Positions 25,876 through 34,891 are shown, numbered from the stretch's first letter. The stretch is 64,000 nt of DNA from Confluentibacter lentus (GCF_002806995.1 NZ_NIHE01000006.1:124001-188000); one strand, 5' to 3'. Made by a program: numbers and translations. The notes: a model not told the origin generated them from the letters alone.

Positions 25876-26939
25876 TTTTTGGTAATAGTATTTAAAAACG
25901 TTTTTAATGCTTCTAAAAAGTATGAAGGCTTAAATTCTTTATATAAAGTTAAGGCTTCTTTTTTTGCTTTTTTTCCTTCTTGGTTGCGAAAAAATTCAGG
26001 TTTAAAATCTATTAAATGAACGGACGTGTTTTTTTCGTCTTCAAACGACGCCCAAATTTTCTTTTCAATCCAAGGAGAAAAAATGGTAAAGGTTGGTATG
26101 TTTAGCGCTTTTGCCATATTGACTGCGCCACCTTCATTGCCAATCAGCGCATCGCAGTAAGAAGTCAGTGATAGAAACTCACGAAGATTATTGCCAAAAA
26201 CGGACATATAAATATGCTTTTGCGTGTCTGGTTTACATAAATTGAACACAGCTTCAGCCTCTTCAATTTGCTTCGGAATGTAATTGAACAAAATTTGTGC
26301 ATCGGTTTCTTCCACTATAAAATCAATCACATTCGCCATATATTCCAAAGGATATGTTTTGTCTTTTCCACTTCCTAAAACACTCATCATGAAAATAGGT
26401 TTGGATAGATTTATATTTGATTCCGTTAGCAGTTGTTTGGCCTTATCTTTTTCGGAATCCGTTAAATATATTTTCGGTTTGATGGTATTTTTTGAAAGTG
26501 AAACATCAATCGGTTCCAATAATTGCAATCGGTTTTCAATAGCCAAACCAGCCACAGTGGTTGATTCACTCTTGTATTTAATGGGATGTGTATAAATAAA
26601 AGAAGAATACGATTTATATTTTGAAATTTTTATGTTGGCACCACTAAGAGCAGTTATCAAGTTGCTCGATAATTTGCTGTAGGCATCAATAACCATATCG
26701 AATTTTTGTTTTCGGATGGCTTTGGCAAGCTTGAGTAATTTTATTTTGCTTGTCTCCATTTCTGGAGTGAAAATAATAAAATGATCTATAAATGGATTGT
26801 TTTGAACAACAGGAAAGGTGTGTTCGTTGATTAAATAATGTAATGCAGCATTTGGATATTTTAAGCGAAGTGCTTCAAACAGAATACTGCTTGTAAGCAC
26901 ATCGCCAATCATTTTTTGCTGTATGACTAGAATTTTCAT
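25872..26939 (-). CDS. Glycosyltransferase family 9 (heptosyltransferase-like)
   Basis: A 355-residue GT-B enzyme of the WaaC/WaaF family that adds heptose-type sugars to the lipopolysaccharide inner core. The start MKILVIQQKMIGDVLTSSIL is typical (here QQKMIGDVL in place of R-x-x-x-LGD-L). The C-terminal part has PIFMMSVLGSGKDKTYPLEYMA and the conserved CDALIGNEGGAVNMAKAL nucleotide-binding motif followed by FSPW. It starts on the base directly after the dapD stop, so it is in one operon with dapD. Confidence 0.88.
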   Translation of the reverse strand: MKILVIQQKMIGDVLTSSILFEALRLKYPNAALHYLINEHTFPVVQNNPFIDHFIIFTPEMETSKIKLLKLAKAIRKQKFDMVIDAYSKLSSNLITALSGANIKISKYKSYSSFIYTHPIKYKSESTTVAGLAIENRLQLLEPIDVSLSKNTIKPKIYLTDSEKDKAKQLLTESNINLSKPIFMMSVLGSGKDKTYPLEYMANVIDFIVEETDAQILFNYIPKQIEEAEAVFNLCKPDTQKHIYMSVFGNNLREFLSLTSYCDALIGNEGGAVNMAKALNIPTFTIFSPWIEKKIWASFEDEKNTSVHLIDFKPEFFRNQEGKKAKKEALTLYKEFKPSYFLEALKTFLNTITKK

Positions 26940-27755
26940 TTACACTGCTACACCGTTTTCACGAAGCGCATTATTTAAAGAGGTTTTCTTATCGGTACTT
27001 TCTTTACGTTTCCCAATGATTAATGCACAAGGCACCTGATATTCTCCAGCGGCAAATTTTTTGGTATAACTTCCAGGGATGACTACCGAGCGTGCTGGCA
27101 CCTTCCCAATCATTTCAACAGGTGTATCTCCAGTAACGTCAATTATTTTAGTACTCATAGTCAACACCACATTCGCGCCTAAAACGGCTTCAGTTTCCAC
27201 ATGCACACCTTCAACAACAATGCAACGTGAGCCAACAAACACATTATCTTCAATAATAACGGGAGCTGCTTGTAAAGGTTCCAGTACCCCACCAATGCCA
27301 ACGCCACCAGATAAATGCACATGTTTTCCAATTTGCGCACAACTACCAACAGTCGCCCACGTGTCTACCATCGTACCTTCATCAACATAAGCACCTATGT
27401 TCACAAAGCTCGGCATCAAAATAGTCCCTTTTGAAATATAAGCGCCATAACGAGCCACGGCATGCGGAACCACACGAATGCCTTTTTCAGCATAACCTGT
27501 TTTTAAAGGAATTTTATCATGAAATTCTAACGGACCAGCTTCTAAAGTTTCCATTTTCTGAATAGGAAAATATAAAACAACGGCTTTTTTTACCCATTCA
27601 TTCACTAGCCATCCTCCAGAAATCGGTTCTGCAACTCTTAAAGTTCCTGAATCCAATAGAGAAATCACTTTTCTAATAGCGGTAGTGGTTGTTTCTTCTT
27701 GTAAAAGGGCTCTGTTTTCCCAAGCTTGTTCAATGGTTTTTTGTAATTCTGTCAT
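26940..27755 (-). CDS. dapD: 2,3,4,5-tetrahydropyridine-2,6-dicarboxylate N-succinyltransferase
   Basis: A 271-residue trimeric acyltransferase that uses succinyl-CoA in the succinylase branch of lysine/diaminopimelate synthesis. The N-terminal helical domain is followed by a left-handed beta-helix with hexapeptide repeats (VVPHAVARYGAYISKGTILM, GAYVDEGTMVDTWATVGSCA, GGVLEPLQAAPVIIEDNVFV). I chose the ATG at 27755 (MTELQKTIEQAWENR), since the longer frame to 27839 runs through the TATATTTG promoter. The gene is first in an operon with two glycosyltransferases, so cell-wall precursor supply and envelope glycan genes share one transcript. Confidence 0.96.
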   Translation of the reverse strand: MTELQKTIEQAWENRALLQEETTTTAIRKVISLLDSGTLRVAEPISGGWLVNEWVKKAVVLYFPIQKMETLEAGPLEFHDKIPLKTGYAEKGIRVVPHAVARYGAYISKGTILMPSFVNIGAYVDEGTMVDTWATVGSCAQIGKHVHLSGGVGIGGVLEPLQAAPVIIEDNVFVGSRCIVVEGVHVETEAVLGANVVLTMSTKIIDVTGDTPVEMIGKVPARSVVIPGSYTKKFAAGEYQVPCALIIGKRKESTDKKTSLNNALRENGVAV

Positions 27756-27773
27756 TTGTAATATTATTTTGGG

Positions 27774-27781
27774 CAAATATA
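27774..27781 (-). promoter_or_regulatory. -7 promoter element of the dapD operon
   Basis: TATATTTG followed by C on the minus strand, 18 nt before the dapD ATG. It lies inside the frame's upstream extension and so supports the start at 27755. Confidence 0.6.
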
Positions 27782-28054
27782 ATAGGTATGATTTAAAAAA
27801 GGGAAAAGAAATGGGTTTAATATGAATTCTAAAATCCATTTTTCAACAGGTCGTTTAACGGAAATTTTGCAATAAAAGCAAGGTCATTTTTCCTTTGAAA
27901 TAAAAAAATAAATCGATTAAATACATTTTGGCGGTTTTTAATCTCTAAAATCATGCATTTTATCTATTTATCGATAAAAATTTGCCGCTCCACTACTAAT
28001 CGAAAATACAGCCGCTTATAACTAATAAATTGTGTTTGAGCTTTATAGTGACCA
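27782..28054. other. Divergent intergenic region between dapD and the small exported protein
   Basis: The gene-free gap is 332 bp in all (27756-28087). Outside the two promoter elements it is AT-rich with homopolymer runs, and I see no ORF, RNA gene or strong hairpin. Confidence 0.5.
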
Positions 28055-28062
28055 TATATTTG
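28055..28062 (+). promoter_or_regulatory. -7 promoter element of the gene at 28088
   Basis: TATATTTG followed by C, 25 nt before the ATG. A TTTG at 28035-28038 is a -33 candidate with a spacer of 16 nt, shorter than usual. Confidence 0.55.
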
Positions 28063-28087
28063 CTTCATCATTATAACCCAAATCAAA

Positions 28088-28378
28088 ATGAAAACAAATT
28101 ACATCTTATTAATTTTATTACTTACTTTCTCTTTCGCAAGTGCACAAGAAAATGCTGAAGTTAAAAAAATTGAATCTACTGTAATGGTTTCTCAAAATAA
28201 TGAAGACGTTACTTTAAATGTTACTGCTACTGAAACAGTATCAACAATTAAAGAAGATGTTACCACTGAGGCTACTATAGCTCGTAACAGCGACATTAAA
28301 ATTTACTTAAACCGTTTAAGAAACGTTGAAAATATTGATTTGTTATTTCCTAAAATAAATAAAACTGTAAAAGCTTAA
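28088..28378 (+). CDS. Small exported protein of unknown function
   Basis: A 96-residue protein with a clear signal peptide (MKTNYILLILLLTFSFASAQ), leaving about 76 mature residues. The mature part is Thr/Val-rich with alternating polarity (VTLNVTATETVSTIKEDV), ending in IKIYLNRLRNVENIDLLFP. There are no cysteines and no T9SS sorting domain, so it is probably periplasmic. The gene has its own promoter and terminator, which suggests it is expressed as a single unit. I recognise no family. Confidence 0.7.
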   Translation: MKTNYILLILLLTFSFASAQENAEVKKIESTVMVSQNNEDVTLNVTATETVSTIKEDVTTEATIARNSDIKIYLNRLRNVENIDLLFPKINKTVKA

Positions 28379-28414
28379 TATCTAAAAATATTAATAATAA
28401 GGCTAAGTGTTAAG

Positions 28415-28444
28415 AAAGGTTGTCCAAAAAGACAGCCTTTTTTT
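28415..28444 (+). terminator. Terminator after the small exported protein gene
   Basis: Stem AAAGGTTGTC (28415-28424) and GACAGCCTTT (28431-28440) with one G-T wobble and a CAAAAA loop, followed by a T tract. Confidence 0.85.
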
Positions 28445-28454
28445 ATTTATTGTA

Positions 28455-28462
28455 TATTTTTG
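28455..28462 (+). promoter_or_regulatory. -7 promoter element of ruvX
   Basis: TATTTTTG followed by C, 13 nt before the ATG at 28476. It lies inside the frame's upstream extension, which argues for the short start. Confidence 0.6.
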
Positions 28463-28475
28463 CAAAAACATTTAT

Positions 28476-28886
28476 ATGCCTAGAATTTTAGCAATTGATT
28501 ATGGTTTAAAAAGAACCGGAATAGCTGTAACAGATGAATTGCAGATTATCGCTTCTGGTTTAACTACCGTTGCTACACAAGATATATTTGTTTTTTTAAA
28601 AGATTATACCGCAAAAGAAAACGTAGAATTATTTTTGGTAGGAGAGCCAAAGCAAATGGATAATACAGCTTCTGAAAGTGAAGTATTGATAATTCCTTTT
28701 ATAAATCGGTTAGTACAGGAATTCCCCAACATCCTTGTGAAACGTGTTGATGAGCGGTTTACTTCAAAAATGGCATTTCAAACCATGATTGATAGTGGAT
28801 TGAAAAAAAATCAAAGAAAAAATAAGGCACTTATTGATGAAATTAGCGCGACACTTATTTTACAAAGCTATTTATATTCAAAATAA
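28476..28886 (+). CDS. ruvX: Putative pre-16S rRNA nuclease / Holliday junction resolvase-like YqgF
   Basis: A 136-residue RNase H-fold protein. The start MPRILAIDYGLKRTGIAVTD carries the first catalytic Asp, LFLVGEPKQMDNTAS the middle motif, and VKRVDERFTSKMA and the C-terminal IDEISATLILQSYL the later acidic residues. YqgF proteins process the 5' end of 16S rRNA, and a junction-resolvase role was proposed earlier. The start at 28476 follows a promoter element. It precedes def, with which it may be partly co-transcribed although def has its own promoter motif. Confidence 0.94.
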   Translation: MPRILAIDYGLKRTGIAVTDELQIIASGLTTVATQDIFVFLKDYTAKENVELFLVGEPKQMDNTASESEVLIIPFINRLVQEFPNILVKRVDERFTSKMAFQTMIDSGLKKNQRKNKALIDEISATLILQSYLYSK

Positions 28887-28942
28887 TTTCCGTTAAGAAG
28901 ACATTTTCAAACGCAAAAATTTCAATTGAAAAGTAAGAATTG

Positions 28943-28950
28943 TATTTTTG
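28943..28950 (+). promoter_or_regulatory. -7 promoter element of def
   Basis: TATTTTTG followed by C, 23 nt before the def ATG. Confidence 0.55.
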
Positions 28951-28973
28951 CTCCCAATAATTCAAATAAAACG

Positions 28974-29561
28974 ATGATATTACCAATTGTAGCCTATGGC
29001 GACCCGGTTTTAAAAAAGAAAGCTGAAGATATCTCTAAAGATTATCCGAATCTCGATGCACTTTTAATAAACATGTTTGAAACCATGTATAATGCTTTTG
29101 GTGTTGGCTTGGCTGCTCCGCAAATCGGACTTCCTATTCGTTTGTTTTTGGTTGATACGGCACCTTTTTCTGATGAAGATTTAAGTGAAGAAGAGCAAAT
29201 GAAATTAAAAGTATTTAAACGTGTTTTTATCAATGCTAAAATATTGAATGAAGAAGGGCAGGAATGGGCGTTTAATGAAGGGTGTTTAAGCATTCCCGAT
29301 GTTAGGGAAGATGTTTTAAGAAAACCTATAATTACAGTTGAATATTTTGATGAAAATTTCAAAAAGCATACAGAAGTATTTGACGGATTGATAGCTAGGG
29401 TTATCCAACATGAATACGATCATATTGAAGGTGTGTTGTTTACCGATAAATTATCTGGTTTAAAAAAACGATTGATTAAAGGAAAACTTAATAAAATATC
29501 AAAAGGTGAGATTGACGTTGATTACAGAATGCGATTTCCCAATGCAAAAAAGAAGCGATAA
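28974..29561 (+). CDS. def: Peptide deformylase
   Basis: A 195-residue metalloenzyme that removes the N-formyl group from new proteins. The three family motifs are present: GVGLAAPQIG, EGCLSIP (metal Cys) and QHEYDHIEG (two metal His and the catalytic Glu). I start at ATG 28974 (MILPIVAYGDPVL), because the upstream extension to 28926 spans the promoter element. It is followed after 54 nt by the DUF5606 gene. Confidence 0.96.
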   Translation: MILPIVAYGDPVLKKKAEDISKDYPNLDALLINMFETMYNAFGVGLAAPQIGLPIRLFLVDTAPFSDEDLSEEEQMKLKVFKRVFINAKILNEEGQEWAFNEGCLSIPDVREDVLRKPIITVEYFDENFKKHTEVFDGLIARVIQHEYDHIEGVLFTDKLSGLKKRLIKGKLNKISKGEIDVDYRMRFPNAKKKR

Positions 29562-29615
29562 TATTTGTAAAACAACTATAAAGAAATGATATTTGCCACC
29601 CTTTAAAACCAATTT

Positions 29616-30047
29616 ATGAGCTTAGAAAAAATATTATCAATTACTGGAAAACCAGGTTTATATAAATTATTAGCACAAACCCGTGGTGGATTTGTAGCAG
29701 AATCACTATTGGATAAAAAGAAAATAACCGTAAACGTTAGGCAAAATGTGAGCGTTTTAAGTGAAATAGCTATTTATACCTTAACGGAAGAAGTGCCTTT
29801 AAAAAAGGTTCTTAATACCATAAAAGAAAAAGAAAACGGGCAACCAACCACAGTTACTGCTAAAGACAGCAATGATAAACTTGAAGAATATTTCTTTAAT
29901 ATATTACCAGAATATGATGAAGATAGGGTGTATGTTAGTGATATAAAGAAGATTATACAATGGTATAATTTATTGCAACAACACGATTTATTGGATTTTT
30001 CAGAAGTTGTTGAAAAGCCAAAATCCGAAACCGATGAAGAAGAATAA
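29616..30047 (+). CDS. DUF5606 family protein
   Basis: A 143-residue cytoplasmic protein. Its first ~45 residues (MSLEKILSITGKPGLYKLLA, then GGFVAESLLDKK) and the later LPEYDEDRVYVSDIKKIIQWYN match the DUF5606 domain, widespread in Bacteroidota and often next to def. The function is unknown. The start matches the family. A GATATTTG near-match to the -7 element is at 29588-29595. Confidence 0.85.
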   Translation: MSLEKILSITGKPGLYKLLAQTRGGFVAESLLDKKKITVNVRQNVSVLSEIAIYTLTEEVPLKKVLNTIKEKENGQPTTVTAKDSNDKLEEYFFNILPEYDEDRVYVSDIKKIIQWYNLLQQHDLLDFSEVVEKPKSETDEEE

Positions 30048-30053
30048 AATCAT

Positions 30054-30083
30054 AAAAAAACCTCCAATTTTGGAGGTTTTTTT
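30054..30083. terminator. Bidirectional terminator DUF5606 / DUF349
   Basis: Stem AAAAAAACCTCCA (30054-30066) and TGGAGGTTTTTTT (30071-30083) with loop ATTT, between two convergent genes. Confidence 0.9.
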
Positions 30084-30085
30084 AT

Positions 30086-32056
30086 TTAATATAGTTCTTT
30101 TATTTTGCTTAACTTTTTCTTCCAAAGTTTTAATTCGTCTTTATGGTTTTCAATATTTTTAAGAACTTCTTTAACTACTGGATTGGTATCATCAACATTA
30201 GTGAAAAACTGCAAATTATTTTCCAATTGATTGATTTGACCTTTAATATCATCAATTTTCTTACTGATGAATGAACGTTCGTTATCAAGATTTTTGTTAT
30301 TATCAGAGTTATTTAAGTCTTCCAATTTATTTTCAAATCGAATCATTTCCAACTCGTCCTTATCCATTTTTAAGTTAGAAAACAGCTCATCCAATATTTT
30401 AGAATATTTACCTTCAACGTATCGTTTGTCGTTTGGCACTTTACCAATAGCGTTCCATTGGTTTGTATACTCTTTAATGGTTTCTAGATCTTTTTCTTTA
30501 TCCTTAGTAAGTTTTAAAGATTTTAAAACCTCTAATAATTCTTGTTTTTTATTGAAGGCATCTAGACTTTCTTTGTTTTCAGCATTTTTGTTGGCGTGAA
30601 GTCTATCAAAAAAATGATTACAGGCCGCCTTAAATTCATTCCAAATTTTATCGCTGTCTTTTCTGGGAACATGGCCAACTTTTTTCCAATCATTTTGGAT
30701 TTTTTTCATTAAAGCCGTGGTCACTTCAATATCATCACTATCCTTATTGTCTTCAGCTATTTTTATAAGCTCTAATTTTTTCTGAAGGTTGGTGAATTGG
30801 TCTTTTTTTAGCCCTTTATAGAAGGTATTTTTTTGTCTGTTAAACGTTCTAACAGCCGCTTTGAATTTAGCCCAAGTAGATTCATTAACTTTTATTGGTA
30901 CTTTACCAGCATTAAAAAAATCGTTCCTTAAAGTTTCAATAGCCTTAATTTTATTTTGCCAGGCACCATGCGATTTGGTTTCTTGATTATTTATCTCATT
31001 GATTTTATTAATAATATCCAGTTTTATATCCAGATTTTTCTCGTAACTTTTATCAATTTCTTGATAATATGCCTGACGTTTATCATTAATGATTTTTGTA
31101 GCGGATTTAAAACGTTCCCAAATGGCTTCTCGGTGTTCTCTGTCTACAGGTCCTAATTCTTCCTTCCACATTTTATGGAGCTCTTGAAGTTCTCTAAAAG
31201 CCCGCATAACATCGGTGTCTTGTGCCAATTCTTCTGCACGTTCAATAATTTTTACTTTCTGTTCTAAATTATGTTTGAAGTCTAAATCACGTAAATCCCT
31301 ATTTAAATGTAGAAAATCATAAAACATTTCAACATGATGGTGGTAACTATTCCAAGCATTGTTGTATTTATCTCTAGGAATAGGACCAGTATTTCTCCAT
31401 CGTTCTTGAAGTTCTTTAAAATGTTTATAAGTTGTATTAATGTTTTCTTCTACATTAATTAAACCTTTTATTTCTTCTATAATTTCAAGTTTATTTGCTA
31501 AATTTTGTTTAAGGTTTAGATCTAGATTTTTACGGTGTTCATGTAATTTATTTCTATATTCTTTATAAGCATTTGTAAACTGTTTTTGGAATGGAGATGT
31601 GTAATAAAAATCTATTTCATTGCCTCCATCACTTATAAAGTCTGCCTTTTTTTCTTCCAATAAATCGTTAAACCGTGAGTTGAATTCAATTTTAATGGTG
31701 TCAACTTGCTTTTTTATTGCTTGAACTTTTTCGCTTTTTACTAATCTTTCAAGTTCAGTGGCCAGCGCTTCTAACGACATTTTGTCGTATTCCTTAAATT
31801 CTATGGTATGTCTGTCTTTATTTCCTTCGTCTTCTGAATCTTCAGCATTAGAATCATCTATCTCATTCAAAAGTTCATCATGCCCATCTGATTCCTTGCT
31901 TTCATTAGGTGTATCCTCTGCAGGCGAGGTTTCAATATTTTGTAAATTTGAAGATACCTCTTCAGTTTTTATAGCGTCATCATCATTATTAGAATGAATT
32001 ATTTGTCTATTTTTTTTCGGTCCGTCTGCATTTTGCAGGTTATCTATCTCTGACAT
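30086..32056 (-). CDS. DUF349 repeat protein
   Basis: A 656-residue, highly charged, helical protein. Residues 1-90 are acidic and low-complexity. After that five DUF349 units can be read, each around a G(P/K/H)(I/V)P...W..F/Y pattern (RNTGPIPRDKYNNAWNSY, EELGPVDREHREAIWERF, NAGKVPIKVNESTWAKFKA, KVGHVPRKDSDKIWNEFKA and a degenerate GKVPNDKRYVEGKY). A C-terminal coiled coil closes the protein. It has no signal peptide, so it is cytosolic. The role is unknown. Confidence 0.88.
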   Translation of the reverse strand: MSEIDNLQNADGPKKNRQIIHSNNDDDAIKTEEVSSNLQNIETSPAEDTPNESKESDGHDELLNEIDDSNAEDSEDEGNKDRHTIEFKEYDKMSLEALATELERLVKSEKVQAIKKQVDTIKIEFNSRFNDLLEEKKADFISDGGNEIDFYYTSPFQKQFTNAYKEYRNKLHEHRKNLDLNLKQNLANKLEIIEEIKGLINVEENINTTYKHFKELQERWRNTGPIPRDKYNNAWNSYHHHVEMFYDFLHLNRDLRDLDFKHNLEQKVKIIERAEELAQDTDVMRAFRELQELHKMWKEELGPVDREHREAIWERFKSATKIINDKRQAYYQEIDKSYEKNLDIKLDIINKINEINNQETKSHGAWQNKIKAIETLRNDFFNAGKVPIKVNESTWAKFKAAVRTFNRQKNTFYKGLKKDQFTNLQKKLELIKIAEDNKDSDDIEVTTALMKKIQNDWKKVGHVPRKDSDKIWNEFKAACNHFFDRLHANKNAENKESLDAFNKKQELLEVLKSLKLTKDKEKDLETIKEYTNQWNAIGKVPNDKRYVEGKYSKILDELFSNLKMDKDELEMIRFENKLEDLNNSDNNKNLDNERSFISKKIDDIKGQINQLENNLQFFTNVDDTNPVVKEVLKNIENHKDELKLWKKKLSKIKELY

Positions 32057-32169
32057 TTTAATAAATGTTTAGGTTCAAATGAATATGTTTTGTGTTTAAA
32101 GATACTAACAAGTGCAGTATTTACAAAAAGGAGACGGACTTTTCTTTTATGTACTGAAAGACATTCTTG

Positions 32170-32907
32170 CTATAAATTCCAAATAGACCATGATTTTTCA
32201 GCTTGTAATTCCAACATTTTTAAACCATTTATGGTTATTGCATTATGTTCTTTTCCAAGTTTCAGGAATTTTGTTTCCAAAGGATTGTATATTAAATCAT
32301 ACATAATATGCTTTTCAGTAATACCTTCATATGGAATATTTGGACAATTTTCAACGTTAGGAAATGTACCCAATGGTGTGCAGTTTATAATAATATCGAA
32401 CTCCTTTATGATGGTTTCATTGAGGTTGTCATAAGTAAGATGGACATCTTTTGATGTGGTTCTAGATACAAAGTTATATTCTATTTTTAGCTCATTAAGC
32501 ACATAGGCAATCGCTTTACTGGCGCCACCAGTACCAAGAATCAATGCTTTTCTATGGTGCGGTTTAAGTAAATGCTTAATGGATTTTTTAAAACCATAGC
32601 AGTCAGTATTATAGCCCACGAGTTTACCATTTTTTTTAATTTTAATGGTATTAACGGCTCCAATGGCTTTTGCTTTTTTATCGATTTTGTCTAAAAAAGG
32701 CATGACGGCTTGCTTGTATGGAATGGTGACATTTAAACCTTTTAATCCATTGGTGTTTTTTATTATGGAAGGGAATACTGAAATATCTTCAATATCAAAA
32801 TTGTCATAGATAACATCTGAAATTCCTTCTTTTTCAAACTTTAGTTTAAAATAGTTTCTTGAGAACGAATAAGAGATGTTTTTTCCTAAAAGACCTAATT
32901 TATGCAT
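32170..32907 (-). CDS. aroE: Shikimate dehydrogenase
   Basis: A 245-residue NADPH-dependent enzyme reducing 3-dehydroshikimate in aromatic amino-acid synthesis. The motifs are SYSFSRNYF (substrate serines), LNVTIPYK with the catalytic Lys, GAVNTI, GYNTDCYGF with the catalytic Asp, GTGGASKA (nucleotide) and INCTPLGT. I start at 32907 (MHKLGLLG), which overlaps the upstream DUF368 gene by 8 nt and suggests translational coupling. A second in-frame ATG at 32931 would increase the overlap. It is the last gene of the block that contains both DUF368 genes. Confidence 0.95.
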   Translation of the reverse strand: MHKLGLLGKNISYSFSRNYFKLKFEKEGISDVIYDNFDIEDISVFPSIIKNTNGLKGLNVTIPYKQAVMPFLDKIDKKAKAIGAVNTIKIKKNGKLVGYNTDCYGFKKSIKHLLKPHHRKALILGTGGASKAIAYVLNELKIEYNFVSRTTSKDVHLTYDNLNETIIKEFDIIINCTPLGTFPNVENCPNIPYEGITEKHIMYDLIYNPLETKFLKLGKEHNAITINGLKMLELQAEKSWSIWNL

Positions 32908-33919
32908 GTGTTTTTCTGGTTTTTTGTGCATATATTTCGAGCGCTAGAACAATAGCGATGCCAAGACATATAAATAAAATAGCGTAAAAAGTTTCTAAGT
33001 TTATTTCTGGAATAAAACGTTTAAAATTTTCTACTACTTTTTCTCCTCTAGAATCGTATATAAAAGCGCCGTCATTGGTTAGTTTATATATGGTTTCTTT
33101 CCATGGCCAAACAACACCTAAAGAGCCTACTATAAATCCGATGATAGATGAAAGTGTGATATTTTTATAATGCTTTAAAATATAGCTTAATATATGGGAA
33201 AAAGTGACTAAACCCGTTATAGAACCTAAGGTAAAAACAGCTAATACTTTCAGCATTCTAATGCGTTCAGGGTTGTTTACAAAGTTTAGGTTACCTCCTA
33301 AAACGTCATAGAATGTATCAAACAAAGCGTTTACCGAATCAACTAAAAGTAATACATAATTCCCTAATAGAATGAGTATAAATGATCCAGAAAAACCTGG
33401 TAGTGTCATCCCAGAAACACTAATAATACCACAAAAAAACACAAACCATAAGTTGTCATTTTCTTTTGCAGGATTTAAAAAACTAATTCCTATTCCTAAT
33501 GTAATGCCAATGGCTAAGGATGTATATGTTTTAAAATTCCAATCCCTAAAATCTTTATTAATGTAGTATATAGAACCTATAATCATTCCGAAGAAAACAC
33601 TCCAAACATATAGTTCGTAATGTTTAATTAAATAATCCAAAACTAATGAGACACTAAAGTAACTGATAATCATTCCAGAAAACAAAAGCACTATAAAACG
33701 ACCATTTATGTAATTATAAAAACTTTTAAAACGTCCGTTAATCAATAATTTAAATGCTTTACCATTTACTTTTTTAAGCGAGTATATAAATTCTTCGTAA
33801 AAACCAGCAACAAACGCCACTACACCACCAGAAATACCAGGAACTTTATTGGCTGCGCCCATTCCAATCCCTTTTAGGATAAGAAACATTTTGTCCTTAA
33901 GTGTTCTGGTACTTTCCAT
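32900..33919 (-). CDS. DUF368 membrane protein (PopT-type undecaprenyl phosphate translocase), copy 2
   Basis: A 339-residue multi-pass membrane protein. The two inverted-repeat-like signature loops of DUF368 are present: GMGAANKVPGISGGVVAF near the N-terminus and GMTLPGFSGSFILILLG in the middle. DUF368 (PopT) proteins have been shown to recycle undecaprenyl phosphate across the membrane for cell-envelope synthesis. The ATG overlaps the stop of the other DUF368 gene by 1 nt (TAATG). It differs from its neighbour by a longer C-terminal part (IPEINLETFYAILFICLG), so it is a diverged paralogue. Confidence 0.88.
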   Translation of the reverse strand: MESTRTLKDKMFLILKGIGMGAANKVPGISGGVVAFVAGFYEEFIYSLKKVNGKAFKLLINGRFKSFYNYINGRFIVLLFSGMIISYFSVSLVLDYLIKHYELYVWSVFFGMIIGSIYYINKDFRDWNFKTYTSLAIGITLGIGISFLNPAKENDNLWFVFFCGIISVSGMTLPGFSGSFILILLGNYVLLLVDSVNALFDTFYDVLGGNLNFVNNPERIRMLKVLAVFTLGSITGLVTFSHILSYILKHYKNITLSSIIGFIVGSLGVVWPWKETIYKLTNDGAFIYDSRGEKVVENFKRFIPEINLETFYAILFICLGIAIVLALEIYAQKTRKTHA

Positions 33920-34839
33920 TACTGTTTTTTCGAGCCTATTTTTTCTAAAATAAAAATACTTAAAAATCCAATAATCATTAAAATAGTAGCTACTAGTAAC
34001 TGACTATCGCCATCAAAAGAAAAAGGAGAAACGCTTTCTTGAAGTAATGGTTCATTAATCCCTTTAGAGTTTGTATACCACGTTATTGTTTCCTTCCATG
34101 GCCAAACTTTGTTTAGTGATCCGAAGATAAACCCCGTAAGAAGTGCCAAAGTTATATTGTGGTAGTTTTTAAACAGCCATTTTAAAGCATGGCTAAAACT
34201 TAGTAATCCCACAACAGCTCCAGCAATAAATATTAAAAGTTTCTTAATATCAATATCATGAATGGCATCACTTATTGTTTTATAAGCTCCTAGAATAATC
34301 AATATAAAAGAACCTGAAATTCCAGGTAAGATCATGGCGCAAATAGCTATGGCTCCGGCAAAAAACAAGAATAATAAACTGTCATTGGCAGCCATGACTG
34401 GAAGTATGCTAATATAAAAAGCGATACCAGCACCAATTATTAAAGCTATAATGGTGGGCAAATCCCATTTAGTGATTTGTTTCCCAACGAAATAAATACT
34501 AGCTACAATGAGCCCGAAAAAGAATGACCAAATAAGAATGGGATGATATTCTAAAAGATATTTAGCAAGTTTCATGAATGATATGTAGCTAATAACAATA
34601 CCAGACAGAAGAGCAAGGACAAAATTACCATTAGCTTCTTTCCAAAAAGCAGCTATGCCTTTTTTAAAAAGTGTTTTAAAAAGAGAGGGTTTTATATTGC
34701 TAATCGTGGAGATTAACTCTTCATAAATTCCAGAAATAAAAGCGATGGTTCCACCGGAAATGCCTGGTATGGCATCTGCCGCACCCATTGCCAATCCTTT
34801 AAGAGTAATGATCAGATAGTCTGAAAAACGTCTTTGCAT
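33919..34839 (-). CDS. DUF368 membrane protein (PopT-type undecaprenyl phosphate translocase), copy 1
   Basis: A 306-residue membrane protein of the same family. Signature loops are AMGAADAIPGISGGTIAF at the start and CAMILPGISGSFILIILG in the middle. It precedes copy 2 in a translationally coupled pair, and follows the TPR gene after 52 nt. The two copies align over their full length but share few long identical stretches, so the duplication is old. Whether they form a heteromer or have different substrates is unknown. Confidence 0.88.
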   Translation of the reverse strand: MQRRFSDYLIITLKGLAMGAADAIPGISGGTIAFISGIYEELISTISNIKPSLFKTLFKKGIAAFWKEANGNFVLALLSGIVISYISFMKLAKYLLEYHPILIWSFFFGLIVASIYFVGKQITKWDLPTIIALIIGAGIAFYISILPVMAANDSLLFLFFAGAIAICAMILPGISGSFILIILGAYKTISDAIHDIDIKKLLIFIAGAVVGLLSFSHALKWLFKNYHNITLALLTGFIFGSLNKVWPWKETITWYTNSKGINEPLLQESVSPFSFDGDSQLLVATILMIIGFLSIFILEKIGSKKQ

Positions 34840-34891
34840 ATATTGATTTTAAAGCTAAAACCAAAGGTATACAATTTAGGTTAACGTTTTA

